Shown: positions 1 through 6,461 of the stretch, one piece after another
Position numbering within the stretch: the stretch's first letter is position 1
Layout of the letters: every line of letters starts with the position of its first letter
From: Lachnospiraceae bacterium UBA7481
GTDB lineage: Bacteria; Bacillota; Clostridia; Lachnospirales; Lachnospiraceae
Reading direction: 5' to 3'
Length of the DNA stretch: 9,472 nucleotides
Assembly (NCBI GenBank): GCA_002478505.1
Contig: DLOP01000068.1
Location: 394-9,865, forward strand
Notes under the pieces: model-generated
What the model saw: the letters and a program-made list of their open reading frames with translations, nothing else
Told to the model about the DNA's origin: nothing
Databases searched by the model: none
Position numbers and translations under genes: made by a program

Positions 1-759
1 GGCGTTTTCATCCAATGATCTCTTCAAAAACTCCTTCTCATATCCTCCCCACCATGTCTGGTGCATACGACACCACTCTATTTGCTCATGCTTGTCTAGC
101 CAGTCTTTCGGCTGCTTATGCCAGTATAGAATTGCCTGATAACTTATCCATTCTACTTCTTCATCATTTGCATCCTTATCTTCCCCCACCTGTTGATTGC
201 CTCCTCCATCCGGCACCGATATTTGCGGCATAGCCCTGGGGGGGTCTAAATAATAATATTCTGCAAGGAGATCAAAATTATCTACATATCTGTTTAAACG
301 CCTTACTGCACTATCGGAAAATCTTCCTAGATAGACAACATTCTCCATCTTCCCCCAGTTGTCATCATTATAACCTATTGCGAGCATTTTCTCCTCAGCT
401 TGCCTTTCACTAACATACCAATCCCATGAAGATTCATCATTCCACTCAAAAGCATACACATCCCCATTATTCAGTATGCAAAGCCGTCTTTCTTCCCTCT
501 GACCTCCACGGTTTACTACTATCATATAGGAAAACAAAAGATTATCAAAACACACCCCTTCCCGCTCTGCCAGATTGTCCACTTCCTCATACACATACTT
601 ATTGATTACGCCTGTTTCCCGAAGCACCAAAAACAGACCGGTACCCAGCATAATTAATACAGGTATCAGCAATAGAATTTTTTTCTTAAATTTCTTATGT
701 ATCTTTTTTTCTTCTTCCGCTGCAGACTCCTGTTTCAATTCCTTTTTTTCTTCTTCCAC
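1..759 (-). CDS. Single-pass membrane protein of unknown family, C-terminus outside the window
   Basis: The reading frame is open for 253 codons from a GTG at 757-759 to the left edge, so the C-terminus is missing. The GTG was chosen because a perfect AGGAGG lies 6 bases upstream; the only nearby upstream ATG (788-790) is in another frame and soon stops. Residues 1-26 are highly charged, with EEEKK twice. A basic stretch (about 20-27) precedes one hydrophobic segment at about 28-47 (ILLLIPVLIMLGTGLFLVL). By the positive-inside rule the remainder should face outward. That outer part is acidic and rich in Trp and Tyr, with a WWGGY motif near 236-240 and an Asp/Glu-rich stretch near 193-203. I recognise no enzyme motif or family. 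It starts 71 bases after the secreted S8 peptidase with no clear terminator between, so co-transcription is likely. A surface partner of the protease is possible but is only inference. Confidence 0.8.
   Translation of the reverse strand, partial: MEEEKKELKQESAAEEEKKIHKKFKKKILLLIPVLIMLGTGLFLVLRETGVINKYVYEEVDNLAEREGVCFDNLLFSYMIVVNRGGQREERRLCILNNGDVYAFEWNDESSWDWYVSERQAEEKMLAIGYNDDNWGKMENVVYLGRFSDSAVRRLNRYVDNFDLLAEYYYLDPPRAMPQISVPDGGGNQQVGEDKDANDEEVEWISYQAILYWHKQPKDWLDKHEQIEWCRMHQTWWGGYEKEFLKRSLDENA
703..757 (-). repeat. Two copies of a 16-base direct repeat in the 5' end of the membrane-protein gene
   Basis: The 16 bases GGAAGAAGAAAAAAAG (minus strand) occur at 742-757 and again at 703-718, in the same reading frame and 39 bases (13 codons) apart. 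Each copy has a run of seven A, and together they encode the duplicated EEEKK in the charged N-terminal tail. This could simply be low-complexity Glu/Lys coding, but the exact identity also suggests a short duplication. Confidence 0.6.
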
Positions 760-765
760 TGCCTG

Positions 766-771
766 CCTCCT
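766..771 (-). promoter_or_regulatory. Ribosome binding site fixing a GTG start
   Basis: The minus strand reads AGGAGG, then 6 bases, then GTG (757-759). It decides the start of the partial membrane-protein gene, which has no suitable ATG before its membrane segment. Confidence 0.8.
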
Positions 772-830
772 CTTTATTATATGTATACATTTCTTACGAT
801 AATTATATTTTGAATTTTGCTTTCATATCC

Positions 831-3800
831 TCACATATCAAAACGATAAAAGGTAAAGTCATAATTATCTGATATGATTATATGATAATATTTCGGCTCT
901 GCATTAGGCAGCGTGACCTCCACCGTATAGATCCCTTCAGGCAGCCGCGCGCTGATATCCCCCAAGGTTTCTCTGGTATGGTACACCGCTACCTCCTCTC
1001 CTCCGTCTGCTGTCACTTCTTCCCTGACATAATCCTCTAAAGGGATATCTTCTTTGCCATCAACATCGATCCATCCTTTTATGAATCTGATATCCGCATT
1101 TTTGATGTACCCATAGGAACTAACATTTTCTCCCGCAGTACTACTACCAAGCTGCAGTTTCAATCCACGCGTTACCTCTGGCAGATAGTCCGGCATCGTG
1201 ATCTCTTTGACAGGCTTATTTATGATATCCTCGTTACTGACACTGATCTCCTCCAGCACACCGCTATATTCTCCATCCACCAACACATAATAATTTCCCT
1301 GTGGAATATCCAGTCTGATATTTCCTGCCGCATCCGTCTTTCCGCTGTATACTACAGTACCGCCTACCGCATTGCTTGTTATGACCGCGCCCAAAACTAT
1401 ACTCGAATAAGTTGACCGTTTATGCACTTCAACCACTGCATTCCTTACCCCGTTTCCATTAGCATTTGTTACATGAAGCTGTATCGTATATCCCTGTGTC
1501 TTATCCGCTTCTTTATATTGTACGACAGCCTCAATCACATCAGCGGCATTCAAAACAGGGACTCCGTTAATATCTTTGGCAGTATTTATGATGATCTGTT
1601 TCAGATCAGCAGCGCTGATATCAGGATAGACATTATAGGCAAGTCCCGCCACACCCGACACATGCGGCGCAGCCATGGAAGTTCCGCTTAATCTTCCGTA
1701 ATCTTTATTTTCATCCTCAAGCATCCACTCATAATTAGACTGGGCACATCCTGTAAGATAGGTACTGTAGATACAATATCCGGGGGCATAAATATCAACC
1801 CTGCCTCCGCCATTACTAAAATCGGAAATTGGATAAACTCCGTATTTATCATAATCTACGGAACCTACGCAGAGTATATGGTCATAACAGGGGCTTTTAT
1901 CAGAAATATAAGCAAAAACATTGTTATATTTTGCTTCAACATTTCCGGAGGCATTAAAGCTGACTTCCAACTTAATTCCTAAATTATCAACAGCCCTTTC
2001 ATCCTTAGCGATTTCTATATTCACATCTCCCGCCGAAATATATCCGGCTATATATTTATCAATCGGATTACATCTATAATATGTTTTATCATTGCCGTTT
2101 CCTGCCGCCACAACAATCAAAAAATCATATCCGTTTTCCAATAGTTGACCAAGGAACTCCTCCATGTATCCGGACTGTACATCCAAATAATTCCTCGCCT
2201 TATCTCTTCCTTCCCCTGTGTCAACAGATGCCGCATATGCCAAGCCGTCCCAAATGCCCATGCTGTAATTAATTACCTTGACATGGTTTGTGATCAGTAT
2301 GCCAAAACCACATTCCGCCTCAAATGTAGTACGTGCTCTCTCTTCAATCTTATTTTCCCGCATAGTCCATTCTGGTCCATGCTCAGCATATCCGTACAAC
2401 TCATTTTTAATGCAGATGCCATTGATGCCGGTACCGTTATTAAATTCCGCGCACATAGTTCCTGCCACATGCGTACCATGCGCTAATTGCCGACCTCCCT
2501 CTCTCTCTAGCTGCGCTTCAAATGCATCCTTTAACCCTATGTGCATCCCGTGATCCGGGCAATTGGAATGATCACCACATTCATACTGTGTAAAATTATT
2601 CCATGCCCACACAAAATTATTACTCAAATCCTCATGCCATTCGTCAAACGCTGTATCATAGATCCCCATCCTGACCGTCGTCAGATGGTCTGTTGTGATG
2701 CTTGACGTGGAAGCATAACTGCTGCTGATCACTCCCGCATTTACAAGTGCATCCACATAATCGATGGCATCCAGTCCCCAGTTATGACCTTTCGGGAAAT
2801 TTGGACTCAGATCGCCATGGGCTGCGTTGCCTGACTCAGACCACGGATCCGTCGTATGGAAATCCGCCTCCTCCAGCCACAGATAATTCAGCCCGATATG
2901 TCTGACCCATGCCTGCACGCCGATCCGCTCCGTCAGTTCCTGCAGGTCTGACATATCCGTATCCTGATACATCTCTACCTGATAGTCATTGGTGGCTTCG
3001 ATATACCCTACGATCCGTGCGCCGTTCTGCGCCAGATACTCCTCCACCTCCGCAAAATTCACTGTATCATCAGCAGATAACAGGAACTGGTTCCTGATAC
3101 AGGGCAGCCCGTCGGGAGCAGTGACCACATCACTTTCATAAGCAATCTTGTAATAGATCTCCCCGCCGTCCCCGCCTGTGGAAAGATGGTTGATAGTCCC
3201 CTCCGGTATCTCATTGCCGGAAATGTCATTATCTGAAACGTTATTATCCGAAGGCGTTGATCCGCTCTCTCCGGACGGAACGATCTGTCTGACCGTGACG
3301 TTTTCAAGCGCCTCTCCCTCTATTCCTGACGCTGTTGACAGGTGCATCCCTACTACAGCCATCTCCCCCGCCGGAATATTCTGGGCATAAGAGGCATTGC
3401 GCAGGACGTAATGCCCCGCCTCATAAGAAACCAGATCCGCGTTCCACAACTCCTCGATCTGCATCTGCGAATCAAACTCCAGAATCCAGTCCTCGATCGT
3501 CTCCTCTGATGTATTTTCAATCATAAGCTGCACTACCGCGCCGCTCTCCCACTCGTCACTGACCAGACAGCTGACGGTAAAGCTATCGCTCTCCACTGCT
3601 TTCTCTATAGAAGATACCGCATATTCCTCCGGAACGTCCGCCGCCCCTGTGTAATACGCCGTATAGCCAAAAACCACACTGCCGCCCACAGGGATATCTT
3701 GATTATATACTTTATTGCGCAACAGGTAAATTCTTTCTCCGCCGCTCAATATTTCCGCATTATAAAGATCCTTTATGCTATCCTGCGTCTCAAACAGGAT

Positions 3801-4130
3801 GCCCCAATTATGTATTATCTGCTCCGACGTGTTGCGCACTGTCACGCACAGATTGTAGCCGCCTTCCCAGTATGTCGTCACAGTTGCGTCAACCGCATAG
3901 CCTTCTCCCGTATAACTCCTGTCCTCCGGTATGCCGACCTGTTCCTCTGTTTCTAACACGTCGGCCTGTGCCTCTGCTTCTGACACACTGTCCTGTTCCT
4001 CCGTCTCCGGCACGCCCTCGGCTGCATACACTGACGACATGTCTGAAAACAGGATTCCTGCTATAAGTACCATAACCATAAGCGAAGCTGTCCGCTGTCT
4101 CCACGATAGTTTCTTCTTCTGCTGTTTCAT
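831..4130 (-). CDS. Secreted subtilisin-family (S8) serine peptidase with two N-terminal CBM2-like domains
   Basis: This is a complete 1099-residue exported endopeptidase. The start is ATG 4128-4130 behind AAGGAGGTG. Residues 1-36 form a signal peptide: a basic start, a hydrophobic core, and a likely cut after VYA. Acidic ETEEQ-type repeats follow (40-70). Two CBM2-like modules lie at about 73-163 and 181-280, then a Ser/Asp/Asn-rich linker (about 291-310). Residues 345-420 resemble an S8 prodomain (NQFLLSADD, NDYQVEMY, VQAWVRH). Catalytic residues are D492 (GIYDTAFDEWHEDL), H551 (HGTHVAGT), oxyanion N678 (VVAAGNGN) and S818 (SGTSMAAPH). Compared with subtilisin (32/64/155/221), all three intervals are longer, so there are surface insertions; one between D492 and H551 contains CGDHSNC. 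Residues about 880-975 look like a carboxypeptidase-regulatory or CNA-B-type beta domain; 985-1099 is unassigned. No LPXTG or C-terminal membrane anchor was seen, so it is probably released or held non-covalently. The substrate is unknown. Confidence 0.93.
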   Translation of the reverse strand: MKQQKKKLSWRQRTASLMVMVLIAGILFSDMSSVYAAEGVPETEEQDSVSEAEAQADVLETEEQVGIPEDRSYTGEGYAVDATVTTYWEGGYNLCVTVRNTSEQIIHNWGILFETQDSIKDLYNAEILSGGERIYLLRNKVYNQDIPVGGSVVFGYTAYYTGAADVPEEYAVSSIEKAVESDSFTVSCLVSDEWESGAVVQLMIENTSEETIEDWILEFDSQMQIEELWNADLVSYEAGHYVLRNASYAQNIPAGEMAVVGMHLSTASGIEGEALENVTVRQIVPSGESGSTPSDNNVSDNDISGNEIPEGTINHLSTGGDGGEIYYKIAYESDVVTAPDGLPCIRNQFLLSADDTVNFAEVEEYLAQNGARIVGYIEATNDYQVEMYQDTDMSDLQELTERIGVQAWVRHIGLNYLWLEEADFHTTDPWSESGNAAHGDLSPNFPKGHNWGLDAIDYVDALVNAGVISSSYASTSSITTDHLTTVRMGIYDTAFDEWHEDLSNNFVWAWNNFTQYECGDHSNCPDHGMHIGLKDAFEAQLEREGGRQLAHGTHVAGTMCAEFNNGTGINGICIKNELYGYAEHGPEWTMRENKIEERARTTFEAECGFGILITNHVKVINYSMGIWDGLAYAASVDTGEGRDKARNYLDVQSGYMEEFLGQLLENGYDFLIVVAAGNGNDKTYYRCNPIDKYIAGYISAGDVNIEIAKDERAVDNLGIKLEVSFNASGNVEAKYNNVFAYISDKSPCYDHILCVGSVDYDKYGVYPISDFSNGGGRVDIYAPGYCIYSTYLTGCAQSNYEWMLEDENKDYGRLSGTSMAAPHVSGVAGLAYNVYPDISAADLKQIIINTAKDINGVPVLNAADVIEAVVQYKEADKTQGYTIQLHVTNANGNGVRNAVVEVHKRSTYSSIVLGAVITSNAVGGTVVYSGKTDAAGNIRLDIPQGNYYVLVDGEYSGVLEEISVSNEDIINKPVKEITMPDYLPEVTRGLKLQLGSSTAGENVSSYGYIKNADIRFIKGWIDVDGKEDIPLEDYVREEVTADGGEEVAVYHTRETLGDISARLPEGIYTVEVTLPNAEPKYYHIIISDNYDFTFYRFDM
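3291..3914 (-). other. Tandem CBM2-like domains within the S8 peptidase
   Basis: The two modules (nt 3914-3642 and 3590-3291) share one pattern. Each has a 'VTVRNTSEQIIHNW' or 'LMIENTSEETIEDW' strand, then 'LYNAEI' or 'LWNADL', then 'LRNKVYNQDIPVGG' or 'LRNASYAQNIPAGE'. Known CBM2 domains follow the same order: N-T-G/S, I-x-x-W, W-N-A, N-x-x-Y-N-x-x-I-x-x-G. The assignment is from memory of that family. Whether either module binds polysaccharide cannot be told from the sequence; exposed tryptophans look few, so they may be structural or bind something else. Confidence 0.7.
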
Positions 4131-4138
4131 ATGCTCTG

Positions 4139-4147
4139 CACCTCCTT
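4139..4147 (-). promoter_or_regulatory. Strong ribosome binding site of the S8 peptidase gene
   Basis: The minus strand reads AAGGAGGTG, a full match to the anti-Shine-Dalgarno sequence, 8 bases before ATG 4128-4130. It points to efficient translation of the secreted protease. Confidence 0.85.
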
Positions 4148-4161
4148 AATTTTATATAAAT

Positions 4162-4190
4162 ATTATATACTTGCAATATAAGTATAACTA
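4162..4190 (-). promoter_or_regulatory. Candidate promoter of the S8 peptidase gene in an AT-rich spacer
   Basis: The 171-base spacer 4131-4301 holds no gene and is very AT-rich. A perfect TATAAT (4162-4167, minus strand) lies 14 bases before the ribosome binding site, which gives a short but workable leader. The -35 at 17-base spacing is poor (TAGTTA, 4185-4190). A second candidate further upstream pairs TTGACG (4261-4266) with AATACT (4239-4244) at 16 bases. Chance matches are likely in such AT-rich DNA, so the position is uncertain, although a promoter somewhere here is probable. Confidence 0.35.
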
Positions 4191-4301
4191 TATTACATAT
4201 TTAATAAAATTTTGGCATTGTTTATATTAATATTTTTTAGTATTAATAAAATATTCAATGCGTCAACTAGAGAGATTTAACTGGTTTAAAATTGCGGGGC
4301 T

Positions 4302-5279
4302 TTATGACAGATTTAGTGTCACCGGTCCTGCCAGCACGCTTCTTTGTACATAAAGGCTCATATCCGGTTTGGCGGTCACCATCCATTTTACGAGACTGAT
4401 CTGCAAATGTTCGATCTCAAGACAGGTGATGCTGTAGGGATGAACGCAGCTTCCGCTGTTATAATAATACTTCTCCGTTTCCGACAGAACGGGACGGTGC
4501 GTATGGCCTGCAATCAATACATGATCCGTTTTTTCCGCCCATTTTTTCAGACGGCGTTCCGTTTTTTCTTTGACTGTATAATTTTTAGCAGCGCTGGTAG
4601 GATCCAGCACACCAAAATGTTCCAGTGGCTTCCAAAGATAACGGACCAGAAAACAGTTCACTCTCCAAAGCGTGGAATTCAGCAGATCCGCCTGATGACC
4701 ATGGGTCAGATAGATGTCCGGCGTATCCTGGCATCCGCAATGCTCCAGGATCAGTCCGGAATGAAATTTCATATCCTGGGGAAGGGGGCAGCACTCTCCT
4801 CTTTTGCATCCGCAACATCCCTTTCTTACAGGATTCTGCTGCCGGGCGGCATAATCTTCTATAGCAGATTCTTCCTGCTTTACGCTGTAATATTCCGGGC
4901 AATGATATTCCCTGCACTGCTTTTCAATATATTTACCGCTCTTTTTTATCATATCATGATTTCCGTACAGCATATGAAGACGCTTCTCCTTATAAAAAAG
5001 GTGCAGCAACCGGAACACATCCTGATGCGCTTCTATGATCTGTTTTAAGCTGCGGTTCTCCCACAGTTCATCTCCGTCGCCCAGCTCTATATAGGTATAT
5101 CCTTTTTTATAATAATGCTGCAATGCGGCAAAATACAAATTCTGGTTTTTTAACAAATTATCATTTGTCGTTCCCGTACCTCTGTGACAGTCACTGATGA
5201 CCACATATTTTGAGCAATCCGAAAGAGGAAGCCTGACGGCTCCCTCAAAGGATTTATTCAGACGCGACATATATCCCAT
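4302..5279 (-). CDS. Calcineurin-like metallophosphoesterase with a cysteine-rich insert
   Basis: A 325-residue protein with the metallophosphoesterase (PF00149 type) signature in order: SDCHRG (D30, H32), GDGDELWE (D68), GNHD (107-109), THGH (193-195) and GHTHRP (259-262). These supply the usual two-metal site for phosphate ester hydrolysis; the substrate is not evident. The frame is open back to 5438, but ATG 5277-5279 was chosen because GGAGG lies 8 bases upstream and longer starts would run into the preceding gene. Seven cysteines fall within residues 155-183 (GCCGCKRGECC, then HCGC), between GNHD and THGH; this is odd for the family and could bind a metal or form disulfides. No signal peptide or membrane segment was seen, so it is probably cytoplasmic. 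It starts 61 bases after the DUF4474 gene, suggesting one operon. Relatives include UDP-2,3-diacylglucosamine hydrolase-like and other phosphoesterases, but that specific role is not supported. Confidence 0.88.
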   Translation of the reverse strand: MGYMSRLNKSFEGAVRLPLSDCSKYVVISDCHRGTGTTNDNLLKNQNLYFAALQHYYKKGYTYIELGDGDELWENRSLKQIIEAHQDVFRLLHLFYKEKRLHMLYGNHDMIKKSGKYIEKQCREYHCPEYYSVKQEESAIEDYAARQQNPVRKGCCGCKRGECCPLPQDMKFHSGLILEHCGCQDTPDIYLTHGHQADLLNSTLWRVNCFLVRYLWKPLEHFGVLDPTSAAKNYTVKEKTERRLKKWAEKTDHVLIAGHTHRPVLSETEKYYYNSGSCVHPYSITCLEIEHLQISLVKWMVTAKPDMSLYVQRSVLAGPVTLNLS

Positions 5280-5287
5280 ATCTATGA

Positions 5288-5292
5288 CCTCC
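5288..5292 (-). promoter_or_regulatory. Ribosome binding site fixing the metallophosphoesterase start
   Basis: GGAGG on the minus strand lies 8 bases before ATG 5277-5279. It favours this start over longer in-frame options that would overlap the upstream gene. A second ATG three codons inside (5268-5270) is less well placed. Confidence 0.7.
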
Positions 5293-5340
5293 GGTCTTTT
5301 TCCATAATTTTGCCTTTCCTTCAAAACCCTGCCTTCTTTG

Positions 5341-6246
5341 TTAACGTTTTCCTTTTCTGCTTTTCCGAAACCGGTTTCTCCTAAACGTCCTGCGGAATGC
5401 AAACGGAAGAAAGAAGTACAGATAAAGCACCCTGTCAACCGTCATTTGAAATGGTCTGGTAGCCATCCGGAAGACCCGGCACCAGAAACGGTTGCAAACC
5501 TGAACAATGAACGCCTGTATCCTTCGTAACAAACCTTTGCATTTGATACCCTTTTTGAAGGTAAACGCCACCTGATTGCCGGAAAGATAAATCCGTTTAT
5601 CGTAACCGGTCCTAAGCAGTCCATCCGCAAACGCTTCCGCCATCTCGCAGTCTGCCAGCGTCATCCTGACATCCATCGTCAGCTCGGAAGGTCTGGAAAA
5701 CTCTCCTGTCAAAAACGCGGTCAGCCACCAGTGTCTTCCTGAGAGCCGCGCAAGATCGCATCCTTTCTTTGACAGCGTAAACGAAAGCTTCTGCATATCC
5801 TCATTATCCACGCATTCAAACAGCGTCTTCTTCAACTGTTCTTTTTCCACGATGCTGTCCGCATAGTAAACACCGATCTCACAACCGGTATTGATTCCAT
5901 ACTGACCTTTCCAGAATTCGATCATCCATGTCCTTCCACAATAATTAAAGTAAACCGGAAGACAGTCTATGATCATATGAAACCCGGCCGCCGTCTTATC
6001 ATACAGGCCGCAATATCCGAATTCCCGCTGCCATGCGTCTATACGCGTCGTAAATAGATCCTGCGATACCACATAAGAATAACCAAAGGGTCTCACCAGA
6101 TCATCCAGAAGACGGCATTTATCCTCCATACACATACAACAGACTTTATGGATGATCCGTCTCCTCTTCCAATAGAAAGCGCAACAGAATACGATCAGGA
6201 TACAAAGGATAACTCCAAAGATAACATATAGACAATTTGGTAACAT
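5341..6246 (-). CDS. DUF4474-type membrane-anchored protein
   Basis: A 301-residue protein starting at ATG 6244-6246, chosen because AAGGA lies 10 bases upstream; a GTG seven codons earlier (6265-6267) lacks such a site. A hydrophobic segment at about residues 4-26 is followed by KRRR, so the bulk should be cytoplasmic. A Cys-rich stretch follows (VCCMCMEDKC, 35-44). The core (about 50-235) has the look of DUF4474: RPFGYSY, RIDAWQREFGY, PVYFNY, GRTWMIEFWKGQYGINTG, RHWWLTAF. This family is of unknown function and, from memory, common in Lachnospiraceae. The C-terminus has a second hydrophobic patch (VLYLYFFLPFAF, 273-284) and a very basic tail (FRRTFRRNRFRKSRKGKR) that could contact membrane phospholipid or nucleic acid. 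The metallophosphoesterase gene starts 61 bases after its stop, so the two are probably transcribed together. No catalytic motif is evident. Confidence 0.82.
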   Translation of the reverse strand: MLPNCLYVIFGVILCILIVFCCAFYWKRRRIIHKVCCMCMEDKCRLLDDLVRPFGYSYVVSQDLFTTRIDAWQREFGYCGLYDKTAAGFHMIIDCLPVYFNYCGRTWMIEFWKGQYGINTGCEIGVYYADSIVEKEQLKKTLFECVDNEDMQKLSFTLSKKGCDLARLSGRHWWLTAFLTGEFSRPSELTMDVRMTLADCEMAEAFADGLLRTGYDKRIYLSGNQVAFTFKKGIKCKGLLRRIQAFIVQVCNRFWCRVFRMATRPFQMTVDRVLYLYFFLPFAFRRTFRRNRFRKSRKGKR

Positions 6247-6256
6247 TTTAGCTGTA

Positions 6257-6261
6257 TCCTT
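6257..6261 (-). promoter_or_regulatory. Ribosome binding site of the DUF4474 gene
   Basis: AAGGA on the minus strand, 10 bases before ATG 6244-6246. It decides between this ATG and the longer GTG start at 6265-6267. Confidence 0.55.
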
Positions 6262-6270
6262 ATACACTAT

Positions 6271-6298
6271 TTTGTAATATTTTATGTAAATTTGTCGA
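6271..6298 (-). promoter_or_regulatory. Weak candidate promoter of the DUF4474-metallophosphoesterase operon
   Basis: TCGACA (6293-6298, five of six to the -35 consensus) is followed after 16 bases by TACAAA (6271-6276, four of six). A promoter is expected somewhere here because an intrinsic terminator closes the upstream gene, but this exact placement is weak. Confidence 0.3.
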
Positions 6299-6355
6299 AT
6301 CCGTTCCTATGGAAGCTCTGATGAAATCACCCCTTCCTTAGGGTCTCCGGCGGAT
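6299..6355. other. Nested inverted repeats that could fold as a four-way junction
   Basis: ATCCG (6299-6303) can pair with CGGAT (6351-6355). Enclosed are TTCC-TAT-GGAA (6304-6314), TGAT-GAA-ATCA (6319-6329) and ACCC...GGGT (6329-6332 with 6341-6344; the shared base 6329 can belong to only one stem). That makes one closing helix and three short hairpins in 57 bases. The pairing works on either strand. On the plus strand the terminator hairpin at 6371-6399 follows directly, as for a small RNA or a riboswitch expression platform, but no plus-strand gene follows. On the minus strand it lies before the DUF4474 gene. I do not recognise a known RNA class. The stems are short, so chance is possible. 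Confidence 0.35.
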
Positions 6356-6362
6356 GCAAAAT

Positions 6363-6399
6363 AAAAAACACCTGACCCTGGTCAGCAACCTCGGTCAGG
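6363..6399 (-). terminator. Intrinsic terminator after the HD-GYP gene, possibly bidirectional
   Basis: CCTGACC (6371-6377) and GGTCAGG (6393-6399) form a 7-bp stem; read on the minus strand it is followed by TTTTTT (6368-6363). An inner alternative stem, CTGAC/GTCAG around CAGG (minus strand), competes with it. On the plus strand the same stem is followed by TTTTT (6402-6406), so it could also stop plus-strand transcription. It lies about 60 bases after the stop codon of the HD-GYP gene. Confidence 0.8.
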
Positions 6400-6461
6400 C
6401 ATTTTTGTTATTATCATTAAAATCTGTTATCTTTGGATCAAACTGTCATACGATTAGGTAT

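Noticed and set aside
776..781. Perfect TATAAT (minus strand) before the membrane-protein gene
   Set aside because: It has no acceptable -35 element, and transcription would begin within the ribosome binding site, so it is unlikely to be a promoter.
788..790. ATG as alternative start of the left-edge gene
   Set aside because: It is not in frame with the membrane protein and its own frame ends after about 30 codons; the 10-base palindrome ATGTATACAT around it seems incidental.
4268..4292. Possible terminator after the metallophosphoesterase (TTTAAC/GTTTAAA)
   Set aside because: The arms are short, AT-only at their ends and need a bulge, and no T run follows on the minus strand.
4344..5048. 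Long plus-strand open frame of 234 codons
   Set aside because: It lies wholly antisense to the metallophosphoesterase gene, whose motifs are unmistakable, and its translation shows no recognisable domain.
5280..5438. Longer N-terminus for the metallophosphoesterase, up to 53 extra residues
   Set aside because: It would overlap the end of the DUF4474 gene by about 100 bases, and the well-placed GGAGG supports the ATG at 5277-5279.
6316..6330. CTGATGA on the plus strand, as in a hammerhead ribozyme core
   Set aside because: The required GAAA box and enclosing stems I-III are not in place, so the match is by chance.
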